Source: an uncultured Blastocatellia bacterium
Lineage (GTDB): Bacteria > Acidobacteriota > Blastocatellia > Pyrinomonadales > Pyrinomonadaceae
DNA: 64,000 nucleotides
Direction of reading: 5' to 3'
Assembly: GCA_946480785.1 (NCBI GenBank)
Contig: CAMLLD010000014.1
Coordinates: forward strand, 23,347 to 87,346
Below the pieces are notes generated by a model. The model searched no databases, was not told the origin of the DNA, and was given only the letters and a program-made list of their open reading frames with translations. Both the position numbers and the translations under genes were made by a program. Below are positions 34,677 to 42,659 of the stretch, in pieces; within the stretch, counting starts at the first letter, position 1; each line of letters starts with the position of its first letter.

Positions 34677-35543
34677 ATGAGTGACATATATGATTTCAAT
34701 GATGTACCTCACCGAATCCGCTCTGCCAGCGCAGCTTTTCAGAAGGGCATCTATCACCTATACGTTCAGAGATTCCATGGGGCGGAAGATCTCTTCACAT
34801 CTGTAATTCGCAGTTATCAGTGTTTGTTTCAATTATGCCTAACTTACCTTCTCTTGGATTCAACATTTTCCATAAGGTCCGACGATATTCGGTTAAGACG
34901 ACTGACGAAGCTGTGTGCCGATCCGAAGCGTCCAACTCGTCGTGAAATCGATCCGGCCGCTGTGATAAACCATTCAATTTTTGAGAAGCATGGTAAATGG
35001 CACGGTCTTCCTTCAAGCCATCCGTTGCACTCCGGGAGCGTCAAAGCACTTAGATTTCTTCAAACCATTGTTGACGCACGGCATAACCTGGTCTACCGCC
35101 CATTCATGCTTGATCGGCTCTGGGAAGATTGCACTTTGATGGATCTGCTGAAGAACAGACCGACCACAGAGGAAATTGAAGATGCGTATCGCCAGTTTAT
35201 GTCCGAAGTCTTCAATTGGCACAGCGAATACGAGCCAAAAAGACAAGACGCAGTTAAGAAATACCTGGCAACACTAACGTTGCAAGATTTGCCGGATCAT
35301 CCGCGGCGTGATGTACCACCGGTTGGCCCAGCATACTTCTTAGATCATGTCTTCATGATTTATGAGGACATCAGAGACTCACGTCCAACAGAAACCTTGC
35401 TATTAACCTACGCGCGAATGCTAAACGGCGACAACGAGGCCTTACTAGAGGATTTAAAAACCTATCGGAATGATCTGCTGCAAGTGGATAGAGTGAAAGC
35501 CTTAGTCGAATTCCCAGCCGAATGGCGAATGGGCGATGTATAG
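34677..35543 (+). CDS. Hypothetical helical protein, weakly HEPN-like
   Basis: 288 residues from the ATG at 34677 with AGGGA just upstream. Mostly helical and cytosolic. The segment AEDLFTSVIRSYQCLFQLCL and the later IVDARHNLVYRPF (Arg135-His136-Asn137) recall HEPN RNase domains, but the spacing R-x4-6-H is not met exactly, so catalysis is uncertain. It runs against the tRNA array, is AT-richer than its neighbours, and lies within the segment bracketed by tRNA-Asp end repeats, all signs of later acquisition. A defence role is conceivable but unproven. Confidence 0.6.
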   Translation: MSDIYDFNDVPHRIRSASAAFQKGIYHLYVQRFHGAEDLFTSVIRSYQCLFQLCLTYLLLDSTFSIRSDDIRLRRLTKLCADPKRPTRREIDPAAVINHSIFEKHGKWHGLPSSHPLHSGSVKALRFLQTIVDARHNLVYRPFMLDRLWEDCTLMDLLKNRPTTEEIEDAYRQFMSEVFNWHSEYEPKRQDAVKKYLATLTLQDLPDHPRRDVPPVGPAYFLDHVFMIYEDIRDSRPTETLLLTYARMLNGDNEALLEDLKTYRNDLLQVDRVKALVEFPAEWRMGDV

Positions 35544-35596
35544 GGCCGCGCAGCCGAACTGGCGAGACGAAGGACGGGAGATCGCGCCCAGCTCAT

Positions 35597-37006
35597 TTAA
35601 GAGCCTGATGGAGCTATGAGTCCTGCTTGCCGTAAAGCATCGATCAGCGATAAGGAGTACGCCCGATGCCCCTCCTCAGTGGGATGAAACGTACCTAAAG
35701 AGATAATGCAGTCTTTCAGTGAATTGTGTGACATAAAGGCAGAGAAATTACATTTTCCCGCGGCTCCTTGTATTTCCCTGGACTCCCGGTAGGTTCGAAC
35801 CCAATGGTTAATTTGCCCGTCAGTGTCGCGGGCGCAATATCCGTGGGTTTTGAACTTGTCAGAGATGCCGGTAACAAAAACCCAGCCGAATTGATTTGCC
35901 GCCTTTTCGATCTTCTGATTGAGTCCTGAAATCACAACTGTAGATGCCCATGTTGCTTCGTCGTGCGATATCAAACCCAGGGGATCATTAACAGGCTTGC
36001 GATCACATAGCTTTCCACGTTCATCATGAACAACGTCGGGATATTCGGTAATGAAAACCTTCTTTACAGCCGGCAGGGCTGCGATCCTGTTACTCAACGC
36101 GAGATAACGCGCGTCAAGTCCGTCCATGCCTGAAGAGAACTTGTTGAGAGTATTCAGATCACGGCTGCAATCATGATGAAGAATGCAGCTCGTAACGAGA
36201 TCTGCAAACCCAATGTCATTGCCTCCTCCAGAGATTATCAGGGCATCAATAGGGCGCCCTTTTAGGGCATCTTTAAGTCGATCTATTTGTGCTGGTAGTA
36301 CGGTTTGCCCGATTTGTTGCTCACCAAGAATGCCCCAGAGAACTTGGGCTCCCGTGCAGGCGAATGAAATGAACGTGACCGAGGTATGTGGATCGTCGTC
36401 CTCAATTTGGCGGGCGGCCTGAGCTGGACCAGCCGCCGCAGAACGGGCACAGATCTCATCAACCCATTTCGCCCGAATTGAGCCGTGCTTCGGTATATCA
36501 GGATTTCCCTGGCCCGACGCAAACGAATCACCGAGTGAAACTATCAACAAATCCTTGATTGTTACCGGAGACTCGAGGATGGCTTGCGTGCCGTCGGACG
36601 TCGTATATGTGAGCCTGACGAGGTACGTTCCTTGAGCGGCAAATTCATGTGAAAAGTTGCATGAAGTGGGATTAGGATTTTGAATGGCGACCCCATCAAT
36701 CTCCCAAAGAAAGGGGCTGGTCGCCGAACTGGGTAACGAACAAGCGTTGAACTCAACCGTCCACCCTTTTGGGTTAACGTAGTCCTTTTCATAAACGGTT
36801 CCATCCCAATGATAATCCACGATTCCGTCGGCGCGTCTGGCGCCAAAACGTTTCTGCATACTCCAGGTAAACGTAGGGGTTTGAACGACACTGGTTGCAT
36901 AGACTTTCCGCTCAAGTGGATGCGCAGCGTGGAGCAGAACGAGCAGGCACACAGTGCTAATAGTTACTCCGCAAATAGCTAATAAAGTCGTAGAAATTCT
37001 CTTCAT
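35597..37006 (-). CDS. Secreted SGNH/GDSL hydrolase with PKD-like domain
   Basis: 469 residues from the ATG at 37006, where a signal peptide starts (MKRISTTLLAICGVTIST). The longer open frame runs back through the tRNA genes and is not coding. An N-terminal beta domain of PKD type (about 40-165) is followed by an SGNH hydrolase: block I SLGDSFASGQG with the nucleophile Ser, block III SGGGNDIGF, and the C-terminal FHPTEEGH with the catalytic His. It probably hydrolyses an ester on lipids or polysaccharide outside the cell. It has no evident tie to the tRNAs; it lies inside the bracketed insert. Confidence 0.88.
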   Translation of the reverse strand: MKRISTTLLAICGVTISTVCLLVLLHAAHPLERKVYATSVVQTPTFTWSMQKRFGARRADGIVDYHWDGTVYEKDYVNPKGWTVEFNACSLPSSATSPFLWEIDGVAIQNPNPTSCNFSHEFAAQGTYLVRLTYTTSDGTQAILESPVTIKDLLIVSLGDSFASGQGNPDIPKHGSIRAKWVDEICARSAAAGPAQAARQIEDDDPHTSVTFISFACTGAQVLWGILGEQQIGQTVLPAQIDRLKDALKGRPIDALIISGGGNDIGFADLVTSCILHHDCSRDLNTLNKFSSGMDGLDARYLALSNRIAALPAVKKVFITEYPDVVHDERGKLCDRKPVNDPLGLISHDEATWASTVVISGLNQKIEKAANQFGWVFVTGISDKFKTHGYCARDTDGQINHWVRTYRESREIQGAAGKCNFSAFMSHNSLKDCIISLGTFHPTEEGHRAYSLSLIDALRQAGLIAPSGS

Positions 37007-37077
37007 AAGTTCAAGCCGACCACAATATGTCTTCACCTGAATATGAGTTTGAGTTGAAAAACGTTTCAAACGGAGAT

Positions 37078-37152
37078 TGGCGGAACTGAACGGACTCGAA
37101 CCGTCATCGACTTGGTTGACAACCAAGTGCCTCACCTCTCGGCCACAGTTCC
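37078..37152 (-). tRNA. tRNA-Asp(GTC)
   Basis: 75 nt with CCA. Acceptor GGAACTG/CAGTTCC, D arm GCC/GGC, anticodon arm CTTGG-TTGTCAA-CCAAG, T arm GACGG-TTCGAGT-CCGTT, G73 as expected for Asp. Its last 20 nt recur at 34434-34453. Confidence 0.92.
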
Positions 37153-37160
37153 GTTGGTAT

Positions 37161-37237
37161 TGGTAGCGCGTGCCGGATTTGAACCGGCGTTCTCCTGATT
37201 GAAGGTCAGGCGGCTTTATCCACTTGCCTAACGCGCC
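37161..37237 (-). tRNA. tRNA-Glu(TTC) with C33
   Basis: 77 nt with CCA. Acceptor GGCGCGT/ACGCGCT (G1-U72), anticodon arm CCTGA-CCTTCAA-TCAGG giving TTC with C at position 33, T arm GCCGG-TTCAAAT-CCGGC, A73. Confidence 0.86.
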
Positions 37238-37245
37238 GCGTGAGT

Positions 37246-37321
37246 TGGGTGGGTCGAAGGGAGTTGAACCCTCACCTGGCGCAGTCACAGTGCGCTGCTC
37301 TGCGATTAAGCTACGACCCAC
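37246..37321 (-). tRNA. tRNA-His(GTG)
   Basis: 76 nt counted from G-1 to CCA. G-1 pairs with C73, the His identity mark. Acceptor TGGGTCG/CGACCCA, anticodon arm GCGCA-CTGTGAC-TGCGC, T arm GAGGG-TTCAACT-CCCTT. Confidence 0.92.
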
Positions 37322-37333
37322 ATAAACGAGAGT

Positions 37334-37410
37334 TGGTACCGGCCGAGGGATTCGAACCCCCACTGACTAGTTTCTAAAACTAGTGCCTCTCCCAATTGGG
37401 CTACGCCGGC
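37334..37410 (-). tRNA. tRNA-Leu(TAG)-like with short variable loop
   Basis: 77 nt with CCA. Anticodon arm CTAGT-TTTAGAA-ACTAG gives TAG, which reads the Leu codon CUA. The variable loop is only five nt (TCAGT), whereas bacterial tRNA-Leu has a long variable arm. T arm GGGGG-TTCGAAT-CCCTC, A73; acceptor GCCGGCG/GGCCGGT has a G-G clash at 7-66. Amino-acid identity is therefore uncertain. Confidence 0.75.
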
Positions 37411-37424
37411 AGAAATTTCATATT

Positions 37425-37502
37425 TGGTGGACCTGACACGATTTGAACGTGTGACCTCGACCTTCGCAGAGTCGCGCTCTGATTCCACTGAGCTACAGGT
37501 CC
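37425..37502 (-). tRNA. tRNA-Arg(GCG)
   Basis: 78 nt with CCA. Acceptor GGACCTG/CAGGTCC, D stem GCTC/GAGC, anticodon arm CGACT-CTGCGAA-GGTCG, T arm ACACG-TTCAAAT-CGTGT, A73. Most bacteria use ACG (inosine) for this codon box, so GCG is unusual. First tRNA of the array. Confidence 0.88.
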
Positions 37503-37553
37503 GAAAATTTTGCTGGTCCAATATGCAAATGAAAACTCGTTATGCTAAAAAAC

Positions 37554-37679
37554 AGATGAAGGCAGCGAGAACAATGTCGCGAACACACTTCGAGACACAC
37601 TTCTCCCGAGGATGGCGATCTCTCGGACTCTCGCAAAGCACCGAGATCGTCATCCGGCTGAAGGCTCCTGCCTTCATCT
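37554..37679 (-). promoter_or_regulatory. Structured leader with mutually exclusive helices before the tRNA array
   Basis: A perfect 12-bp helix joins 37554-37565 and 37668-37679. The same upstream strand can instead form a local 7-bp hairpin (37659-37665 with 37670-37676, 4-nt loop). A third helix pairs 37610-37622 with 37643-37655, with one pair that is G-U on the plus strand but C-A on the minus. In minus reading the long helix is followed by GTTTTTT, like a terminator. A switch between the two pairings is possible; the strand is not settled. Confidence 0.4.
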
Positions 37680-37704
37680 CTCGCAAAAAAGGTACTTCGA
37701 TTGT

Positions 37705-37757
37705 CAAAAAACAAAAGGAGCGGGCATTTAGCCTCCCAGGGAAGCTGCCCGCTCCTT
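37705..37757 (-). terminator. Intrinsic terminator after the 56-codon ORF
   Basis: A 12-bp stem AAGGAGCGGGCA / TGCCCGCTCCTT (37746-37757 and 37715-37726) is followed on the minus strand by TTGTTTTTTG. It lies between the small ORF and the tRNA-Arg gene. Confidence 0.8.
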
Positions 37758-37812
37758 ACAATCCTCGCGAATTTGTTCGTTGGAATTGGGAGCGGGAGTC
37801 CGCTCCCGCTGA

Positions 37813-37983
37813 CTAAAACCTATTAGGCCGACGATCTAAGAACGTCTGTTGTCCGAGTCTACCGACATAACTGGCGGACGCGGTCAGGCGTGACGCACAC
37901 ATCTGCCGGTGTATGGCGGCGCTCGGCGTCGTGCCGTTCGGCTGCCATTTGGCGATGTGTTCGACTGTGGGTTTAATCGTCAT
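37813..37983 (-). CDS. Small ORF upstream of the tRNA array (56 residues)
   Basis: ATG at 37983 with GAGG about 12 nt upstream, stop TAG at 37813-37815, 56 residues beginning MTIKPTVEHIAKWQPNG. It follows a good promoter and precedes GC-rich hairpins and a terminator. Basic, with no membrane segment and no recognised family. It may be a leader peptide or small regulator; coding status is unproven. Confidence 0.4.
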   Translation of the reverse strand: MTIKPTVEHIAKWQPNGTTPSAAIHRQMCASRLTASASYVGRLGQQTFLDRRPNRF

Positions 37984-38024
37984 CAAAAATTTTTCCTCAC
38001 ACTGCGCTCACACGCAGGGGGTCT

Positions 38025-38054
38025 TGTATAAGACAGGACCACCAATCGTGTCAA
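38025..38054 (-). promoter_or_regulatory. Putative promoter for the small ORF and possibly the tRNA array
   Basis: Perfect TTGACA at 38054-38049 and TATACA at 38030-38025 on the minus strand, with an 18-nt spacer. It points toward the small ORF and the tRNA array, which begins 520 bases on. A weaker pair (TTAGCA, 17 nt, CATATT) lies just before tRNA-Arg. Confidence 0.5.
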
Positions 38055-38195
38055 GATCTTTTTCGCGTACTAACAACAACCATCGAACAAGTTCGCATTC
38101 TGCGCATGACGAAGTGGGGTTCATGGTGTAAATTGCAGCCAGGTACATCGTCTCCAACGCTCAGTCTGACCAGTCCACCAAGGTTAGGTTTCAAA

Positions 38196-41100
38196 ATGAA
38201 TTTCAAAACTATCCCTCAACTCTCACTCGTGCGGGTGCGAAAGCCACTGGCGCTGGTTGTCCTCAGCCTCGCGCTACTGAGCGCCGGCATGTTTTTTATT
38301 TCCTTTGCGTCCGCAGCCCACGACTCGCCCGCCGAAGCAGCCAAAAGCGATTTCCCGATCGCGAATGCCCTGCAGACGAATATGGGCGGCCTTAACAACG
38401 ATGTCGGCAATGGGATCGCAGTCGACAGCGCCGGCAATGCGTTCGTGGTCGGTAATACATCGTCAACCGACTTTCCGACAGCACATGCTTTCCAGGGCAC
38501 GTTGGAGATCACCGATGCCTTCGTTACCAAAATCGGAGAGTCGATGGACTTGTCGCTGTCGATGACTGACACGCCGGATCCGGTCGCGCTCGGAAGTAAT
38601 CTGACGTACAACATAACCGTCTCCAACATCGGCACTCTTCCGGCAACGAACATCACGCTTACCGATCCACTTCCGGCAGGAGCCACATTCGTTTCCGCAA
38701 ATTCCGCTCAGGGATCCTGCTCGGGAACGCAAACAGTCACCTGTAATCTCGGCACATTAAATGGCGGCGCACAAACCGCAGTTACGATCGTTATCAAGCC
38801 GACGGCAGCGACGAACATCAGCAACAGCGCTTCTGTGACGGCAACCGAAACTGATCCTACGCCCGCGAACAACACGGCAACTCAGGATACGCAGGTTGCT
38901 TTCACCGATCTTTCGATCAGTGCGAGCACGGGTTTCGGAAACGTCGTTCCCGGAGCGAAAGTTAATTACCTGCTCAAAGTAACGAACCTCAACGGCAGTG
39001 CCGCGCCGGTGACGTTAACCGACAACCTTCCTGCTGAAACGACGTTTGTTTCGTGTGCGGCAACGATTGGAACGTGCGGCGGCTCTGCTAACGCGAGGAC
39101 CGTCACGATTCCCTCGCTCGCCGTGGGCCAATCAGCTTCGGTAACTATCGTAACCTCGCTTAACCTGGCAGTTGCGGAAGGCAGTGTGGTGACCAATACG
39201 GTCACCATTGACTCAGCTACGCCCGATGCGGATCCGTCGAACAACTCCGCCTCGATAGCCGTAACCGCAACCGCTACCCCCTTGCGCAAAAAGAGCAATG
39301 GAAAGATCGCCTTTGACTTTAGCACGCTCTTCACCGTGAAAGCAGATGCGAGTGAAGTTCCGGTCACAGTCTCAGGCAACGCTGCGTGGTTCCCGCGCTG
39401 GTCTCCCGATGGCTCACGCATCGCATACGAGATTATTAGGCAGTCTGGTAGAGCGACCATCGAGATGGTTAATGCTGATGGTTCGGGACTGGTGACAGTA
39501 TCGGACCACGCACTCACGGTGGCATTACACGACCACAGTACCTTTTCGTGGTCGCCCGACGGGAGTCGCATCGCCTATGTCGGAGATGACAACTTCATCT
39601 ATCTCGCCCAAACCGATGGCTCAGGTTCAGTGAAGTTACCAAACGCACCTGAGGGAATTCGGGACTTGGATTGGTCGCCGGATGGTGCTCGCTTTGTGTT
39701 CGCGAAGAACAGGGAAATATTCACCATGGACGTCGACGGTAGCAACCTGGTGAAACTCATATCCGTAGCAGCCGGTTCGGAGATCGCTTATTCCCGTCCA
39801 CTTTGGTCGCCGGACATGACGAAGATCATGCTGGTGCAAAATAGCGTGTTTGGTCATGTCTTCGCGATTTTTGTCATGAATAGCGATGGCACGCATCTGC
39901 GCAAGCTAATCAACTCGCAAAGCTTCGGACATTCATGGTCACCTGACGCGACGAAGGTAAGCTTCATAGAGGGCACCGAAGTTCACGTCATAAATTTTGA
40001 TGGCACTAATGAGCTTACCTTAAGGACGAGTACGGGTAATACCCAGCCGGGGTTTCAATCAACCAGCTGGCAGCCGATCCCGACCAGTATTCCCCTGGTG
40101 CCGTCGAGTTCAGAGCCAGAGCCGCAAGGATTGACGATTTCCGGCACCCTAACTTTTGATTTTTTCGATTTAGCTGGGTCGATTAAATTATCCGGAACTC
40201 GAGGCGCCACCACTACATTGGACGAGAGGGGACACTTTGAATTCGTTAACCTGCCGAAAGGCGGAACGTATACGGTTACTCCGGTTAGTGTCTTCGGATC
40301 GTTTAGTCCGACGAGTCGCACGATTGACAACCTGCAACAAGATGTCAGCGGTTTCGATTTCGTCTTCACACAGCAGCTTCACACAGTTCGTGGCGTTGTG
40401 ACCGATACCACGGGTAACCCTTTGCCAAACACAACCGTTTCTCTTATCAGTTTCGGATTTAGAAGGGATGTAGTGAGTGACCATCAGGGCAACTATGTCT
40501 TTACGGATGTCTCTACGGACGTCTTCCCTGGTGACCATTATTCTGTTTTGTCAACGTGCGATCCCGTGGTGGCAGCACTGCCTGCATTCTTTGATGAGTA
40601 CACAGTCGATGTGGTATGCGATGCTTCAGGCTCGACGCGAAGCATTTCGGGAAAAATAACGGATGCACAAGGTGGGCCTGCGACATTGAAAGGTTTGATA
40701 GTAACGTTGGACGGCGGCAGGAAAGCACTAGTTAAAACCGACTCGGATGGAGGTTTCGCGTTCAACAACTTACCGACTGGCCTCGCTTACACCGTTACAC
40801 CATCGACCGCGGAAGGTTTCACTTTTACGACGCCGCAGTTAATCATCAACAATCTCACCAACGATCAGTTCGTTAACTTCACAGCTACAACCGCTCAGCC
40901 GGTCGTCGGGTTCTCGTCTCTAGCGAAGACTGTTGGCGAGGCGGACCACGCGGTGCAACTAACAGTCAACCGCACGGGCGACACCTCGAAGGCGGGTTCC
41001 GTGGACTACGAGACTGCTGATAATACCGCTTCCGAACGGACAGATTACGACGCCTCATTCGGCACGTTGCATTTCGCGCCGGGCGAGACGTCGAAGACGT

Positions 41101-42005
41101 TCAAACTACTGATCACTGATGACGTCTTGGTTGAGGGAGATCGGAGTTTTACGGTGACACTGACGAATGGGTCGGGCGTCACTGTCTCACCAAACGACAA
41201 AAGAGCGACTATCATCATCGTTGATAACGATGTCACCGAACAGCCGCTCAATCCAATTAACAATTCACGCGCCTTTGTGCGGCAACAGTATGCAGACTTC
41301 CTGAACCGTGAACCCGATCAATCAGGATTCGATTTCTGGACCAACGAGATTGAATCGTGTGGCGCCGATGCGCAGTGCCGGGAAGTCAAACGCATCAACG
41401 TTTCTGCGGCCTTCTTCCTTTCGGACGAATTCCAGGACACGGGCTTTCTGGTTTATCGGATGCATGACGTTGCTTTCGGGACCGGCCAAAAACTGAAGCT
41501 GAAAACTTTCCTGCATGACACGCTCGAAATTGGTCGCGACGTCATCGTGGGACAACCCGGTTGGGAGCAACAACTAGCGGCCAACAAACAAGCGTTCGCG
41601 AAAAACTTCGGATTGACAGAACAGTTCCTTGCTGCTTACCCGGCCTCGATGTCTAACACGCAGTTCGTCGACATGCTGAACCACAACGCGGGCAATGTGC
41701 TCGCGACGAACGAACGTGATGCTTTAGTGAGCAGTCTGAATGCAAGTACCGTCAGTCGCGGCGAGGTTGTGAAATCGATTGCGGAAAATGCCACTTACCG
41801 CACGGCGCAATCAAATAAAGCCTTCGTCTTGATGCAATACTTTGGCTACCTGCGTCGCGCTCCGAATGATGCGCCGGACGGAAATTTTGACGGCTGGACC
41901 TTCTGGCTCAACAAACTGAATCAATTCAACGGAAACTTTATTCAGGCTGAAATGGTGAAGGCGTTTATCACTTCGACAGAGTATCTTCGTCGGTTTGGGA
42001 AATGA
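38196..42005 (+). CDS. Large secreted multidomain protein (SBBP, DUF11, TolB-like, Calx-beta, DUF4214)
   Basis: 1269 residues from the ATG at 38196, with an AGG-type site upstream and a signal segment (about 15-45). Order: a partial SBBP beta-propeller repeat (VGNGIAVDSAGNAFVVG), two DUF11 modules (about 110-360), TolB/PD40 propeller repeats (about 385-620, recurring WSPDG), three carboxypeptidase-regulatory-like domains (about 635-900), a Calx-beta domain (about 905-1010), and a C-terminal DUF4214 domain (FVRQQYADFLNREPDQSGFDFWTNEI). It is probably a surface or exported adhesion or matrix protein. The promoter is not evident. Confidence 0.88.
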   Translation: MNFKTIPQLSLVRVRKPLALVVLSLALLSAGMFFISFASAAHDSPAEAAKSDFPIANALQTNMGGLNNDVGNGIAVDSAGNAFVVGNTSSTDFPTAHAFQGTLEITDAFVTKIGESMDLSLSMTDTPDPVALGSNLTYNITVSNIGTLPATNITLTDPLPAGATFVSANSAQGSCSGTQTVTCNLGTLNGGAQTAVTIVIKPTAATNISNSASVTATETDPTPANNTATQDTQVAFTDLSISASTGFGNVVPGAKVNYLLKVTNLNGSAAPVTLTDNLPAETTFVSCAATIGTCGGSANARTVTIPSLAVGQSASVTIVTSLNLAVAEGSVVTNTVTIDSATPDADPSNNSASIAVTATATPLRKKSNGKIAFDFSTLFTVKADASEVPVTVSGNAAWFPRWSPDGSRIAYEIIRQSGRATIEMVNADGSGLVTVSDHALTVALHDHSTFSWSPDGSRIAYVGDDNFIYLAQTDGSGSVKLPNAPEGIRDLDWSPDGARFVFAKNREIFTMDVDGSNLVKLISVAAGSEIAYSRPLWSPDMTKIMLVQNSVFGHVFAIFVMNSDGTHLRKLINSQSFGHSWSPDATKVSFIEGTEVHVINFDGTNELTLRTSTGNTQPGFQSTSWQPIPTSIPLVPSSSEPEPQGLTISGTLTFDFFDLAGSIKLSGTRGATTTLDERGHFEFVNLPKGGTYTVTPVSVFGSFSPTSRTIDNLQQDVSGFDFVFTQQLHTVRGVVTDTTGNPLPNTTVSLISFGFRRDVVSDHQGNYVFTDVSTDVFPGDHYSVLSTCDPVVAALPAFFDEYTVDVVCDASGSTRSISGKITDAQGGPATLKGLIVTLDGGRKALVKTDSDGGFAFNNLPTGLAYTVTPSTAEGFTFTTPQLIINNLTNDQFVNFTATTAQPVVGFSSLAKTVGEADHAVQLTVNRTGDTSKAGSVDYETADNTASERTDYDASFGTLHFAPGETSKTFKLLITDDVLVEGDRSFTVTLTNGSGVTVSPNDKRATIIIVDNDVTEQPLNPINNSRAFVRQQYADFLNREPDQSGFDFWTNEIESCGADAQCREVKRINVSAAFFLSDEFQDTGFLVYRMHDVAFGTGQKLKLKTFLHDTLEIGRDVIVGQPGWEQQLAANKQAFAKNFGLTEQFLAAYPASMSNTQFVDMLNHNAGNVLATNERDALVSSLNASTVSRGEVVKSIAENATYRTAQSNKAFVLMQYFGYLRRAPNDAPDGNFDGWTFWLNKLNQFNGNFIQAEMVKAFITSTEYLRRFGK

Positions 42006-42025
42006 CCGTCGACTGATACGGCTGC

Positions 42026-42424
42026 TTACACCGATCGCCTTCGGCGCCAGGGTAAGCGCCACAGTCCTTGCAGCGAGAGGATGACTGAGAAAAGCGAGGT
42101 CACGCCGATGGCGAGCAGCGTCCAGACGAAGAAGAACGCTCCGTGCGAACCGGCGATGCGGCTGCCGGCTCCGACGCCTCTCCCCATCATGTGAATGACG
42201 GGAACAAACATGCCGAGCAGCGAGAAGAGCAGGATGATGATATAGCTCGATCGCCGTCCGGCGAGCACGAGCGTTGCGTAGAGCCAGAGGACACAGATCG
42301 GCACCGCAATGAGATTGGAAACCTTTCCCGGCTCAAAACCGCGGACAATGTCGTCCGCCAGGTGAAATATCAGCAAGAGGATCGAGAGCAGAGACGTGAT
42401 GGTTAACAGAAGGTTGTTTTTCAC
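42026..42424 (-). CDS. Four-helix membrane protein
   Basis: 132 residues with four membrane helices, beginning LLLTITSLLSILLLIFHLAD and ending FSVILSLQGLWRLPWRRRR. Conserved family unknown; it resembles small uncharacterised membrane proteins of acidobacteria. AAGGAG-like AGGAGAC lies before the ATG. Monocistronic. The 235 bp upstream (42425-42659) hold no gene I can support. Confidence 0.65.
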   Translation of the reverse strand: MKNNLLLTITSLLSILLLIFHLADDIVRGFEPGKVSNLIAVPICVLWLYATLVLAGRRSSYIIILLFSLLGMFVPVIHMMGRGVGAGSRIAGSHGAFFFVWTLLAIGVTSLFSVILSLQGLWRLPWRRRRSV

Positions 42425-42659
42425 AAGTCTCCTTATGCGAACGATTTGAACTCAACTTGCAGAACCGGGTATTTTTCACTTCACCATCTCCATCGGCTGG
42501 ACACGTGGGATCGCGCTAAGTGTTCGTTTACTACGATTGACCGTACAGAAAGGTTCTTTACCTGGCAGGAATGAGTTTGGTCCACGTGGCGGTGACGAAG
42601 ATGTGAGTAGCAGTCAATCTTGACGCGCTTGATTTATCACAAGCGACCACGGCTCGGCT

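Noticed and set aside
36997..37363. Long N-terminal extension of the SGNH hydrolase
   Set aside because: The open frame runs through tRNA-Asp, tRNA-Glu and tRNA-His; the signal peptide starts at the ATG at 37006.
37424..37816. Plus-strand ORF across tRNA-Arg and the leader
   Set aside because: It covers a tRNA gene, a terminator and a structured leader, with no codon signature; it is a chance frame.
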